A stretch of DNA of 64,000 bases from Shewanella subflava (GTDB lineage: Bacteria > Pseudomonadota > Gammaproteobacteria > Enterobacterales > Shewanellaceae), in the NCBI RefSeq assembly GCF_025971955.1, contig NZ_JAPDMX010000028.1:62001-126000 (forward strand). Reading direction: 5' to 3'. Position numbers and translations under genes: made by a program. This document shows, piece by piece, positions 35,157 through 43,100 of the stretch (positions within the stretch are counted from its first letter, which is position 1; each line of letters starts with the position of its first letter). The notes beneath the pieces are model-generated. The model was given only the letters and a program-made list of their open reading frames with translations, was not told the origin of the DNA and made no database searches.

Positions 35157-36503
35157 TTACGCTTTTCTTGCATCATCGCTAGCCTGATGAACAGAAAATA
35201 ATGCTCTGACATTCACCTTGGCTTTAATTTTGGCGGCTAATAGATAAATACCTGCTAATTTTCGATGAATAAAAATCGCATCCATCGGAGGCGTGTGCCA
35301 TTGATCCTGTTGGGTGCTCATAACTTTTGCAGCGTCAGTAATACGTTTAGCCAGCTGACTTTGTGCAAAATCATACTCGCCATCGCAACGCAGTGGTTCA
35401 CAGGCTTGGTGAAATATATTCACAATTTGCTGTTGTTGATGGTGAGTAATATTATCTTGAAAAAAGCCAATGTCAGATGCTGCGCGAGAAATGACCTCAT
35501 AATCACTGGTGATAGCACCTTCCATTAATTGCTTGTATCCATTAGATAAATGTTCTGGAATCGCGCGGGTTGCACCAAAATCTAACAGGACAATTTTTCC
35601 TGTATCAGCTTGGTATTGAAAATTGCCAAAATTAGGATCGGTTTGCACCAATTTAAAGGTAAACAACTCATCTAAAAACAGTTGTAATAAGCGGCTGGCA
35701 ATATTATTTCGGGTGGCTTGATCGAGTGACATCACCGATTCTATCGGCGTCCCTTCAACAAACTCCATGCACAAGATGCTGTCATTACTTAACTGCGGAT
35801 ATACCTTAGGCACCACAAAGTGATTTTGTTGTTCAACCCAATGCTGATATTGATTCAACAAGGCGGCTTCGTGAATGTAATCCGCCTCATGGTGCAATTG
35901 CTGTTTGGCCTCTAGCAGGAGTTGGTCAAGCTTGACGTTATCCGGAATTAGGCCCGACATTTTTAACATTGTTGCTACGTTATCTATGTCGCTGTCGATA
36001 CTGTCTTTAATTCCTGGATACTGAATTTTAACGGCAAGCTTTTCACCAGTGGCTAAATAGGCTAAATGCACTTGACCAATAGAGGCTGCAGCAAATGGGC
36101 GCAGTTCGAATTGACCAAATGCATCAAGCCAGTGCTCGCCCCAATGGCGTTTTAACACCCCAACAAGTTGCTTATGGGGCATAAAATTAGCTTCAGAGCG
36201 TAATCTTGCTAAAACATCTGATAACTCTGGCGGTAATAACTCCCCAGCATCCATAGACAACATTTGACCGACTTTCATTGCCGCGCCACGAAGCTGTGCC
36301 AATTTGTCGGCGACATGGCCAATATTGGTTGGGGTCATGATTAGTTGTTGCAGTTTAGGTGATTGTCCTTGACTGTATTGCTTGACCCCTTCTTTAATCA
36401 CATTCCCGGCAAGGCGAGTGGCTAATCCACCAAAGGCAGAAAAGCGTGAAAAACGGCTACTAGGGATTCTAGCTGCCTTTAGCGGATCGGATTGTTTATT
36501 CAT
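35157..36503 (-). CDS. ABC1/UbiB family atypical kinase-like protein
   Basis: A 448-residue member of the UbiB/AarF/ADCK family. The family's KxGQ motif appears as MKVGQMLSMD (about 97-106), followed by the alanine-rich loop FAAASIGQVH, the lysine in VKIQYPG, EADYIHEA and the metal-binding QTDPNFGNF and VLLDFGA. This family assists ubiquinone synthesis or lipid homeostasis by ATPase activity. It lacks the C-terminal membrane helices of true UbiB and is shorter, so it is an AarF-type paralogue. It precedes the beta-lactamase gene by 71 bases on the same strand. Confidence 0.87.
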   Translation of the reverse strand: MNKQSDPLKAARIPSSRFSRFSAFGGLATRLAGNVIKEGVKQYSQGQSPKLQQLIMTPTNIGHVADKLAQLRGAAMKVGQMLSMDAGELLPPELSDVLARLRSEANFMPHKQLVGVLKRHWGEHWLDAFGQFELRPFAAASIGQVHLAYLATGEKLAVKIQYPGIKDSIDSDIDNVATMLKMSGLIPDNVKLDQLLLEAKQQLHHEADYIHEAALLNQYQHWVEQQNHFVVPKVYPQLSNDSILCMEFVEGTPIESVMSLDQATRNNIASRLLQLFLDELFTFKLVQTDPNFGNFQYQADTGKIVLLDFGATRAIPEHLSNGYKQLMEGAITSDYEVISRAASDIGFFQDNITHHQQQQIVNIFHQACEPLRCDGEYDFAQSQLAKRITDAAKVMSTQQDQWHTPPMDAIFIHRKLAGIYLLAAKIKAKVNVRALFSVHQASDDARKA

Positions 36504-36559
36504 ACCAACCTATCAGGGTCACAAACATAAATGATGATACGCCGATTAGCGTGAAAAGA

Positions 36560-37102
36560 TCATTTAATCAATTTTAATAGTGCTTTAAATCGGTCACCTT
36601 CAGCCTGATGTTGCAGTTCAAATAACAACGACTCGACATTGGTAAGTTGTGCACCAAGGTTTAGCATCATTTGAATGCCTAAAACCTTGTTATCGATTGA
36701 GCGCGAAGACATTGCATCTGCGACGATGTGGACAGAAAAATCATGTTGTAGCAAATCTTTACAGGTTTGATAAACGCAGACATGGGTTTCAATTCCACAT
36801 AAAATAATCTGTTTACGGCCTTTTTTAGCGAGCAGGGTTTGTACTTGTGCCGATTGCCACCCGCTGAAGTGCTGTTTGGCAATCGGCTGGCAAATAGGGG
36901 CCAGTATTTCAGCCAGTTCCGCTGATGTTGTCCCGAGTTTGTCAGGCAATTGCTCCAGCCAAATGATCGGTATATCAAACAGTGAAGTGCCTTTAATCAG
37001 GGTCGATATTTGATGATGTAATTGGCTAGAATGCTGCATCACTTGTGCAAGCTTACCTTGAACATCAACGACCATTAGTATGCAATCAGCTGGGTTTATC
37101 AT
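36560..37102 (-). CDS. Isochorismatase-like cysteine hydrolase
   Basis: A 180-residue protein of the isochorismatase-like superfamily. The catalytic aspartate is in MVVDVQGK, and the nucleophilic cysteine in ILCGIETHVCVYQT. This resembles the YcaC-type and nicotinamidase-like hydrolases, but the substrate cannot be assigned. The longer frame upstream begins with TTG at 37180 and is not credible; ATG 37102 gives the conserved start MINPADCILMVVD. It is 56 bases upstream of the ABC1 gene on the same strand and divergent from the DUF2235 gene. Confidence 0.85.
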   Translation of the reverse strand: MINPADCILMVVDVQGKLAQVMQHSSQLHHQISTLIKGTSLFDIPIIWLEQLPDKLGTTSAELAEILAPICQPIAKQHFSGWQSAQVQTLLAKKGRKQIILCGIETHVCVYQTCKDLLQHDFSVHIVADAMSSRSIDNKVLGIQMMLNLGAQLTNVESLLFELQHQAEGDRFKALLKLIK

Positions 37103-37224
37103 CTTCGGACTCGCTTTAGTGTCAGTGGTAAGAGTGAAATAATTACTATGACAGTAGATGTTTTTTAGACAAGTTTCCAATAGGGCCTTAGTCTATAGCG
37201 CAACGATTAAAAGGATTTATAACC

Positions 37225-38241
37225 ATGAATAAGAGAATTATCGTTTGTGCCGACGGCACTTGGAATCGCCCTGAGCTTGATGTAGCAAAGGACTATGCCA
37301 CCAATGTGCTAAAATTGGCCCGTGCTATTCAGCCGATTGCAGATGATGGTAAGCCGCAGCAGGTATTTTATGATTGGGGAATTGGTTCATATCATGACGC
37401 CTTGATTGGCGGAGCAACGGGACGCGGATTACATAAAAACATTGTCGATGGATATCGTTACATTGTGCAAAATTATTCACCAGGTGATGAGATCTGGCTG
37501 TTCGGTTTTAGCCGCGGGGCTTATACGGTGCGCTGTTTATCTGGTTTGATAAATAATTGCGGCATTATTAAACGTCCCGAAGCAAAATTCATTCAGAAGG
37601 CATTTGATCATTACAAAATCCAAGATGATAAATACGCTCCTGATGGCTGTAAATCAATTACCTTTAGAGAGCAATATTCGCACCCCTCAAGAGACGTCGC
37701 CTTTATTGGTGTTTGGGACACGGTAGGTGCCATGGGGATCCCATTTTCATTTTTAGGCTTGTTTGAAGACAAAGATGAGTTTTATGACACCAAAATTGGT
37801 GGCAATGTCAAAGTGGCACGGCATGCTTTGGCTATTGATGAACACCTCGAAGACTTTGAGCCTACCATATGGTCACCAAAAGATAGCGTGAGTATAGAAC
37901 AAATGTGGTTTGCCGGTGCTCACTGTAATGTGGGGGGCAGTTACCCTCCAGATGCCGATGGCAGTGCCTTGTCAGATATTTCATTACAGTGGATGATGCA
38001 ACAAGCGCAGTTAAGTGGGTTAAACATTGAAAATCATTTATTGAATGGTATTGTGCTTAATCCGTTAGCCAAGATAACTAATTCTAGGCGTAAGTTTTAT
38101 CGATTAAAGCAAAAGTCGTTACGCCCAATCGAAATGGGGGACACGATTAAAGTGCATGATTCAGTGAAACAGCGTTGGCAGCAAGATGATCAATATCGTC
38201 CAGAAAATCTCATTGACCTAGCTAAGTTGCAGGGGTGGTGA
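37225..38241 (+). CDS. DUF2235 alpha/beta hydrolase (Tle1-like)
   Basis: A 338-residue protein of the DUF2235 family, the fold of the type VI secretion phospholipase Tle1. N-terminal IIVCADGTWN, the nucleophile elbow GFSRGAY (Gly-Phe-Ser-Arg-Gly), VGVWDTVGAMG with the catalytic aspartate, and WFAGAHCNVGG with the histidine give a complete triad. It has no signal peptide and no adjacent immunity, VgrG, PAAR or other secretion genes, so a housekeeping esterase/lipase role is as likely as an effector role. AAGGAT precedes the ATG. Confidence 0.85.
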   Translation: MNKRIIVCADGTWNRPELDVAKDYATNVLKLARAIQPIADDGKPQQVFYDWGIGSYHDALIGGATGRGLHKNIVDGYRYIVQNYSPGDEIWLFGFSRGAYTVRCLSGLINNCGIIKRPEAKFIQKAFDHYKIQDDKYAPDGCKSITFREQYSHPSRDVAFIGVWDTVGAMGIPFSFLGLFEDKDEFYDTKIGGNVKVARHALAIDEHLEDFEPTIWSPKDSVSIEQMWFAGAHCNVGGSYPPDADGSALSDISLQWMMQQAQLSGLNIENHLLNGIVLNPLAKITNSRRKFYRLKQKSLRPIEMGDTIKVHDSVKQRWQQDDQYRPENLIDLAKLQGW

Positions 38242-38337
38242 GGGCGTTTGTTTAGCGCTGCAAATCAGCAGTATGTGTAATATCTAGCAGTGTTTTTGCT
38301 TTTCCATCATGTTCATTTTTATGATAAGGATTTTCAT

Positions 38338-39210
38338 TTGCCACAGTGTATTGTTAACCAATTAATCAAAATGGTTATGTTGTTTATGGCCTTTGTGGGC
38401 GGTACCGTTTTAGCGGCTGATTATCCGTTAAATGCTAGCCATACAGTAAAACGGATTGTGGCATTGTCGCCCCACGGGGTAGAAATGCTATTTGCAATTG
38501 GCGCTGGCGATATGATTGTCGCTACCACAGATCATGCTGATTACCCTGAAGCGGCAAAATCTATCCCACGCATCGGCGGATATTACGGTATTCAAATTGA
38601 GCGTATTATTGAGTTAAATCCAGATTTAGTCGTGGTGTGGCAAAGTGGCAATAAACTCGAAGACATTAATCATATTAAGCAATTAGGTTTTAAGGTGTTT
38701 AATAGCGATCCTAAGTCATTAGATGATGTAGCGAGTGAATTGGAGCAGTTAGGAGAGCTAACAGGTTTGCAAACACAGGCTTATCAAGTTGCCGCAGACT
38801 ATCGGACGCAATTAACTGATATTCGTCAACACAATAGCCGTAAACCATCTGTTAAAGTGTTTTATCAACTCTGGTCAACGCCTTTAATGACAGTGGCGAA
38901 AGGCAGCTGGATACAGCAAAGTATTGCAGCATGTCATGGCGATAACGTGTTTTATGATGCCGCCAGTGAGTATCCACAAATTAGTATTGAGAATGTATTG
39001 CTAACCCAAGCGCAAGTGATATTACAAAGTCAGGATGAGGGTAATATTTTAGGGGTTGATTGGTCGGCATGGCCAGAGTTACCTGCGGTAAAAAATAAGC
39101 ATATTTATCAACTTAATGCAGACTTACTGCACCGGGCTTCACCCAGAGCATTATTAGGGGTGACAGCGTTATGTGAAGCCTTAGATAGGGCTCGTCAGCC
39201 CAGCATTTAG
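38338..39210 (+). CDS. btuF: Cobalamin-binding periplasmic protein
   Basis: Periplasmic B12-binding partner of the BtuCD importer encoded at 22239-24214. After a signal peptide (core MVMLFMAFVGGTVLA, cleavage before DYPL), the protein has the helical-backbone binding fold: RIVALSPHGVEMLFAIGAGDMIVATTD, IPRIGGYYGIQIERIIELNPDLVV and FYQLWSTPLMTVAKGSWIQQSI. The best start is TTG 38338: AAGGA at 38326-38330 gives proper spacing. GTG 38290 or ATG 38371 are alternatives without a good site. No riboswitch is visible in its leader. Confidence 0.88.
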   Translation: MPQCIVNQLIKMVMLFMAFVGGTVLAADYPLNASHTVKRIVALSPHGVEMLFAIGAGDMIVATTDHADYPEAAKSIPRIGGYYGIQIERIIELNPDLVVVWQSGNKLEDINHIKQLGFKVFNSDPKSLDDVASELEQLGELTGLQTQAYQVAADYRTQLTDIRQHNSRKPSVKVFYQLWSTPLMTVAKGSWIQQSIAACHGDNVFYDAASEYPQISIENVLLTQAQVILQSQDEGNILGVDWSAWPELPAVKNKHIYQLNADLLHRASPRALLGVTALCEALDRARQPSI

Positions 39211-39425
39211 CATACCTTTAATGCTGGTCGAAGATTTGTCAAAGTGGCTTTGCAGATGCGCAGGTGATTTGTTCGCGACTGGATAAGATAGGCTGAGGTT
39301 GTATTATTTATATAATTGATATTATTAATTATTTTATCAATTGGTGAACTAGCCTAAGCAAAGAACAGTTCGCCTTGATATATTGAATTGCCTTCATCAA
39401 ACAAACATAACAACAAGGAATGAAA

Positions 39426-39809
39426 ATGAATATTTTAATCACCTGTTTATTTATCGCGATGCTATTACCCTATCTGGCCAAAATCCCAGTTGCTGTGGCG
39501 ATGGCAAAATTAGGTGGCTACGACAATGCCCATCCACGAGCCCAACAAGCGAAACTGACTGGATTTGGGGCAAGAGCGTTAGCAGGGCATCAAAATGCGT
39601 TCGAGTCATTGCTTATATTTGGCCTTGCGGTATTAACGGTGATGGCGACCGACACGGTTAACGAAACCTGCGGCACGTTAGCCATTATCCATGTTATCGC
39701 CCGAGTGGTTTACCACGTTTTATATTTATTAAATTACGGTACTTTACGGTCATTATCTTGGTTTGTGGCAATAGGAGCATCTATTGGTATTTTTGTGCAG
39801 GCACTGTAA
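39426..39809 (+). CDS. MAPEG family membrane protein
   Basis: A 127-residue inner-membrane protein with four hydrophobic helices. The segment HPRAQQAKLTGFGARALAGHQNAFESLLIFGLAVL is the conserved core of bacterial MAPEG proteins, relatives of eukaryotic microsomal glutathione S-transferase and eicosanoid enzymes. Its role in bacteria is mostly unknown. ATG 39420 directly abuts AAGGA and is too close; ATG 39426 has six bases of spacing and is used. A terminator follows at 39836. Confidence 0.85.
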   Translation: MNILITCLFIAMLLPYLAKIPVAVAMAKLGGYDNAHPRAQQAKLTGFGARALAGHQNAFESLLIFGLAVLTVMATDTVNETCGTLAIIHVIARVVYHVLYLLNYGTLRSLSWFVAIGASIGIFVQAL

Positions 39810-39835
39810 GGATATAAATTTGTATGTTTTATTCT

Positions 39836-39860
39836 AAAGCAGCCTCAGGGCTGCTTTTGC
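39836..39860 (+). terminator. Terminator after MAPEG gene
   Basis: A perfect 9-bp stem (AAAGCAGCC with GGCTGCTTT), loop TCAG, followed by a short T-rich stretch. Confidence 0.85.
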
Positions 39861-40010
39861 AATTTCTAGCCTACCCAAAAGTACTAATTTACTACTTTAG
39901 ACCTAGACAAACGGGCTAATTTAAGCGGAATTTACCCATTGAAGGATGACGTAACTGGGGTGATGTTGTTAATGTTACCTTTCTATACTTAGGGGAAGGA
40001 TTACCCATCA

Positions 40011-40454
40011 ATGACAGGAAAGCGTCGCGACGTTTATACATTAAACCTACAATGCCTAGTGGGCAGTTTATTGTTGAGTTTAATGACGGTAATAGGCCTA
40101 CCTTCTAAAGCGTTAGCTCAAGAGACTGATATTGAAATTAGCGGCTTAGTAATTGATAGAACGTTAACACGTTTTGGTAAAGACTTTGGCTTCTATTACT
40201 CTGGCTACTGGCGCGACCTTCCCTTTACCCAAGGCTTCAATGTTACCCTTTACGAAACCGTTTACCCGCAAGCGGGTACCTTATTAACGCTAGAAGTCAA
40301 TGGTACGCAAATATACCGCACTCATTTTGGGCGACGTGCAATGCCGATTAAAGAGCGGGCAGAGCAAGCGGTATTAATTACCATTGATTACATTGCTCAA
40401 ATAAAAGCAAATTCACTAACAACGGGTTTTGCAGATTCATCAGACGGATTTTAG
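40011..40454 (+). CDS. csgE: Curli assembly chaperone CsgE
   Basis: Periplasmic specificity factor that delivers curli subunits to the CsgG channel. The 147-residue product has a signal peptide cleaved after PSKALA. The mature part has EISGLVIDRTLTRFGKDFGFYYSGYW, matching CsgE's DRTITR-x-GxDFY pattern, and IYRTHFGRRAMPIKERAEQAV. GGGGAAGGA lies upstream of ATG 40011. It is first of a csgE-csgF-csgG operon. Confidence 0.92.
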   Translation: MTGKRRDVYTLNLQCLVGSLLLSLMTVIGLPSKALAQETDIEISGLVIDRTLTRFGKDFGFYYSGYWRDLPFTQGFNVTLYETVYPQAGTLLTLEVNGTQIYRTHFGRRAMPIKERAEQAVLITIDYIAQIKANSLTTGFADSSDGF

Positions 40455-40463
40455 GATAAAAAA

Positions 40464-40865
40464 ATGAAAAACAGGATGTTAAAACCATTTTATACACTCT
40501 GCATGAGTGCTTTTTTTGTAACTGGAGTGGCGTCGACTGAATTAGTCTATACCCCGGTTAATCCCAGTTTTGGCGGTTCTGCTTTAAATGGATCTTTTTT
40601 ACTTAATAAAGCCAACGCGCAGAATGATAATCAATCTCCCACAAATGAAAAAGATTTTGTGACACGGTTTAAAGAGTCATTAGAAAGAAACATTATAAAT
40701 ACCATTACACGCGGCGTAGCAGATGGTGAAATCACCGATGGTGTATATGATACGGGTGATTTTCGTATTGAGGTGGTTTCTACGGGCAATGGCGTGATGT
40801 TAACTATCACAAACTTGCTTTCGGGTGATGTCACCGTTATTGAAATGCCAACTTATGGGGTGTAA
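40464..40865 (+). CDS. csgF: Curli assembly protein CsgF
   Basis: Surface-exposed accessory factor that binds the mouth of the CsgG pore and helps nucleate fibres. The 133-residue product has a signal peptide; the mature N terminus, ELVYTPVNPSFGGSALNGSFLL followed by ANAQN, is the conserved CsgG-binding segment of CsgF. The C-terminal part (YDTGDFRIEVVSTGNGVMLTITN) also fits. It starts 10 bases after csgE with AGGA upstream. Confidence 0.92.
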   Translation: MKNRMLKPFYTLCMSAFFVTGVASTELVYTPVNPSFGGSALNGSFLLNKANAQNDNQSPTNEKDFVTRFKESLERNIINTITRGVADGEITDGVYDTGDFRIEVVSTGNGVMLTITNLLSGDVTVIEMPTYGV

Positions 40866-40869
40866 TTGA

Positions 40870-41679
40870 ATGAAAAAATTATTCTCCCAATCAATTGCTC
40901 TATTTGGTTTATTAGGATTATTGTCTGGTTGCAGTTTGATCCCTAAACCCGAGCTTAATTTAACCGCTGCGCAAGTTAACCCAACAAGTGAAACTATGCT
41001 GGCTCTTCAAGCACAATCAGGGCCTAAATATCCTATCCCTGTTGCTGTGTACTCTTTTAGAGATCAAACTGGTCAATATAAACCTCAAGCAAACGTGAGT
41101 TCATTTTCAACAGCGGTGACTCAAGGGGCAACATCAATGTTGATCCAAACCCTGTTAGATTCTAAGTGGTTTACCCCAGTCGAGCGTGAGGGCCTGCAAA
41201 ATCTATTAACAGAGCGTAAAATCAGTAAAAAGCAGGGAGCAAAGGATGATGATGTTCCGAGTTTATCTAATGCTCGTTTATTGTTAGAGGGTGGGATAAT
41301 TAGCTATGAAACCAATACCAGTACCGGTGGTGCGGGAGTTGAGTATTATGGCATTGGGGCATCAGAAATGTACCGTGAAGATCAGGTTACCATTTATTTA
41401 CGTGCTGTAGATGTGCACACAGGTAAAGTAATGATGTCGGTATCGACGACTAAGCGTGTGTTATCACAAGAGATGCGCGCTGGATTATTCCGTTTTACCA
41501 GTTTGAATCGTTTAGCAGAGGCGGAAGTAGGTTTTACGACCAATGAGCCTGTGCAGTTTTGTGTATTACAAGCGATTGAGTTAGCGGTAGCTGAAATGAT
41601 TGAAAAGGGGATTAAACAAGGTTATTGGCAAGCTGTTGAAGATAAGCAAGCGAGCATGACAAGTATTGAGACCAGTTGA
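40870..41679 (+). CDS. csgG: Curli secretion channel lipoprotein CsgG
   Basis: Outer-membrane pore that exports curli subunits. The 269-residue product is a lipoprotein: LLGLLSGC provides the lipobox with Cys at about residue 17. The mature domain has PIPVAVYSFRDQTGQYKPQ, WFTPVEREGLQNLLTERKI, LLEGGIISYETNT and YLRAVDVHTGKVMMSVSTTK, all typical. It starts 5 bases after csgF; translation is likely coupled. No csgA, csgB or csgD is adjacent. A hairpin follows at 41721. Confidence 0.94.
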   Translation: MKKLFSQSIALFGLLGLLSGCSLIPKPELNLTAAQVNPTSETMLALQAQSGPKYPIPVAVYSFRDQTGQYKPQANVSSFSTAVTQGATSMLIQTLLDSKWFTPVEREGLQNLLTERKISKKQGAKDDDVPSLSNARLLLEGGIISYETNTSTGGAGVEYYGIGASEMYREDQVTIYLRAVDVHTGKVMMSVSTTKRVLSQEMRAGLFRFTSLNRLAEAEVGFTTNEPVQFCVLQAIELAVAEMIEKGIKQGYWQAVEDKQASMTSIETS

Positions 41680-41720
41680 TTGTTAACGGTAATTTTTAAC
41701 CATGATTAACTGTAAAATAT

Positions 41721-41749
41721 ATAACACCTACTTAAACCGTAGGTGTTAT
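41721..41749. terminator. Hairpin terminator between csgG and convergent gene
   Basis: A perfect 11-bp stem (ATAACACCTAC with GTAGGTGTTAT), 7-base loop. T runs are weak on both sides, but its place between convergent genes supports a bidirectional terminator. Confidence 0.7.
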
Positions 41750-41755
41750 GTTGTA

Positions 41756-42112
41756 TTACTGGTTAACTTCTTCCGGCGACGTGTCTTCTTCAGACAAGGC
41801 TTCAACCAAGGACTTTTGATTTTCTGATGTGTCAGTTGATTCATTATCTGTATCGATTGCGACGTTATCATTTGGCGTGACACCGTCTAAATATTCAACT
41901 CTCTCATAACCGCGCTCATTCAGTTGGTCATTGACACAATCGAGTAAAAAAGAGGGAATTTCATTTTCGGGTAAAGCATCTTCTTGAGCAATTTCTGCAC
42001 AGGCGGCTTTCAGCGAAATAACATCTTTTAGTTGTGCCTGGGGCTGAGCGTTAACAGCAGCCGAAAATAACACGACAGTGGAGCATAATAAGCTAATAGC
42101 AGGGTATTTCAT
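41756..42112 (-). CDS. Small secreted acidic protein, unknown
   Basis: A 118-residue protein with a clear signal peptide (MKYPAISLLCSTVVLFSAA, cleavage after VNA). The mature part has two cysteines (CAEIAQED and LLDCVNDQ) that could form a disulfide, and the last 45 residues are highly acidic and Ser/Thr-rich. I do not recognise a family. It converges on csgG; any connection with curli is speculative. Confidence 0.65.
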   Translation of the reverse strand: MKYPAISLLCSTVVLFSAAVNAQPQAQLKDVISLKAACAEIAQEDALPENEIPSFLLDCVNDQLNERGYERVEYLDGVTPNDNVAIDTDNESTDTSENQKSLVEALSEEDTSPEEVNQ

Positions 42113-42292
42113 TTTAATATCCTATTTTCGATAGCACTTTATCATTATTATGGTGTGACTTATCAGTACCAGTCGTGCCAAAGCATGTACTTTGGGCAGT
42201 TCATGATACTGAATGCTGTTAACCAAATATTAATCTAACTTCAACAAATTAACTATACCTTGCAGCGTAAGAGTTTTATTTTATGGTGAGGT

Positions 42293-42793
42293 TTATATTT
42301 TTGTGCGAATGAAAGCGATCGCCTCTTCAGATAATCCCCGTTTACTTAAGTAACTTTTACTGTTTGCTAGGGTGATCATAAAGCCAGTATCCATTTCACT
42401 AATACGGTACACGTCTGTCCATAAGGTGGTTTGATTAACATAAACCGACTCGATTAATATCCCTTGTTCATTTAATGTCAACGAGGCATTGTTGTTAGCC
42501 GCTTTGCTCATCATTTGACGCCATAACCACCAAGTGCGTTTAAACTTAATACTCAGTGCCTCTACGACACTTAATCCAATGAAAAAATAACCTAAATAGT
42601 AAGTGTTTTTATGGGCAAGCTCATGATTACCAAGATTGGTTGACAGTAGAATACCGAAACCAATAACAGCAAAAATGGCCGTTTTTATAAAGTCTTTCCC
42701 TTTAATTTGAGGATCGATAGAAGCATCATAGGTTTCGGCAAAGTAGCTTTTATCAAGGGTAAATTCATGGTTGAACGAGAATGGCTTTGTCAT
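42293..42793 (-). CDS. YcxB-like small membrane protein
   Basis: A 166-residue protein with two membrane helices (about residues 35-55 and 65-80), followed by a cytoplasmic segment with ASLTLNEQGILIESVYVNQTTLWTDVYRISEMDTGFMITL, the pattern of the YcxB-like C-terminal domain. The function of this family is unknown. ATG at 42793. It is separated from the upstream glnD terminator region by about 250 bases. Confidence 0.7.
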   Translation of the reverse strand: MTKPFSFNHEFTLDKSYFAETYDASIDPQIKGKDFIKTAIFAVIGFGILLSTNLGNHELAHKNTYYLGYFFIGLSVVEALSIKFKRTWWLWRQMMSKAANNNASLTLNEQGILIESVYVNQTTLWTDVYRISEMDTGFMITLANSKSYLSKRGLSEEAIAFIRTKI

Positions 42794-43100
42794 AGGTATG
42801 GATAGCTCTTTTAGGGTGAACTTTGGGGGTATACCAATCGTAATAAATTACTGTTTATTCTAGCGGGTGAAAACATGCATTAACGGCGTTAAATTTTTAG
42901 AATGTATAACAACTGCTTATCATAAAAACTTACCTTGTTATGCTGTATTTTTCTTCGTTATATCTGATCACTTATTGACAGTGATTGGTATTATATTGGC
43001 GCCTATTATCTCACAACTGATTTGAATGGCTACTCACGGATAAATAAAAACGCCGATAATGTGCAGAAATTATCAGCGTTAATCAGATGGTATCAGGTTG
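42794..43100. other. Intergenic region between glnD and YcxB-like gene
   Basis: A gap of about 307 bases on the minus strand. It holds the glnD terminator (43043-43080) and must contain the promoter of the YcxB-like gene. No other feature was recognised. Confidence 0.4.
43043..43080 (-). terminator. Terminator after glnD
   Basis: On the minus strand AACGCTGATAAT pairs with ATTATCGGCGTT (one mismatch), then TTTTATTT follows. Confidence 0.85.

Noticed and set aside
39383..39661. A 92-codon plus-strand ORF overlapping the MAPEG gene in another frame.
   Set aside because: It has no family features and conflicts with the conserved MAPEG frame, which has a good ribosome-binding site.
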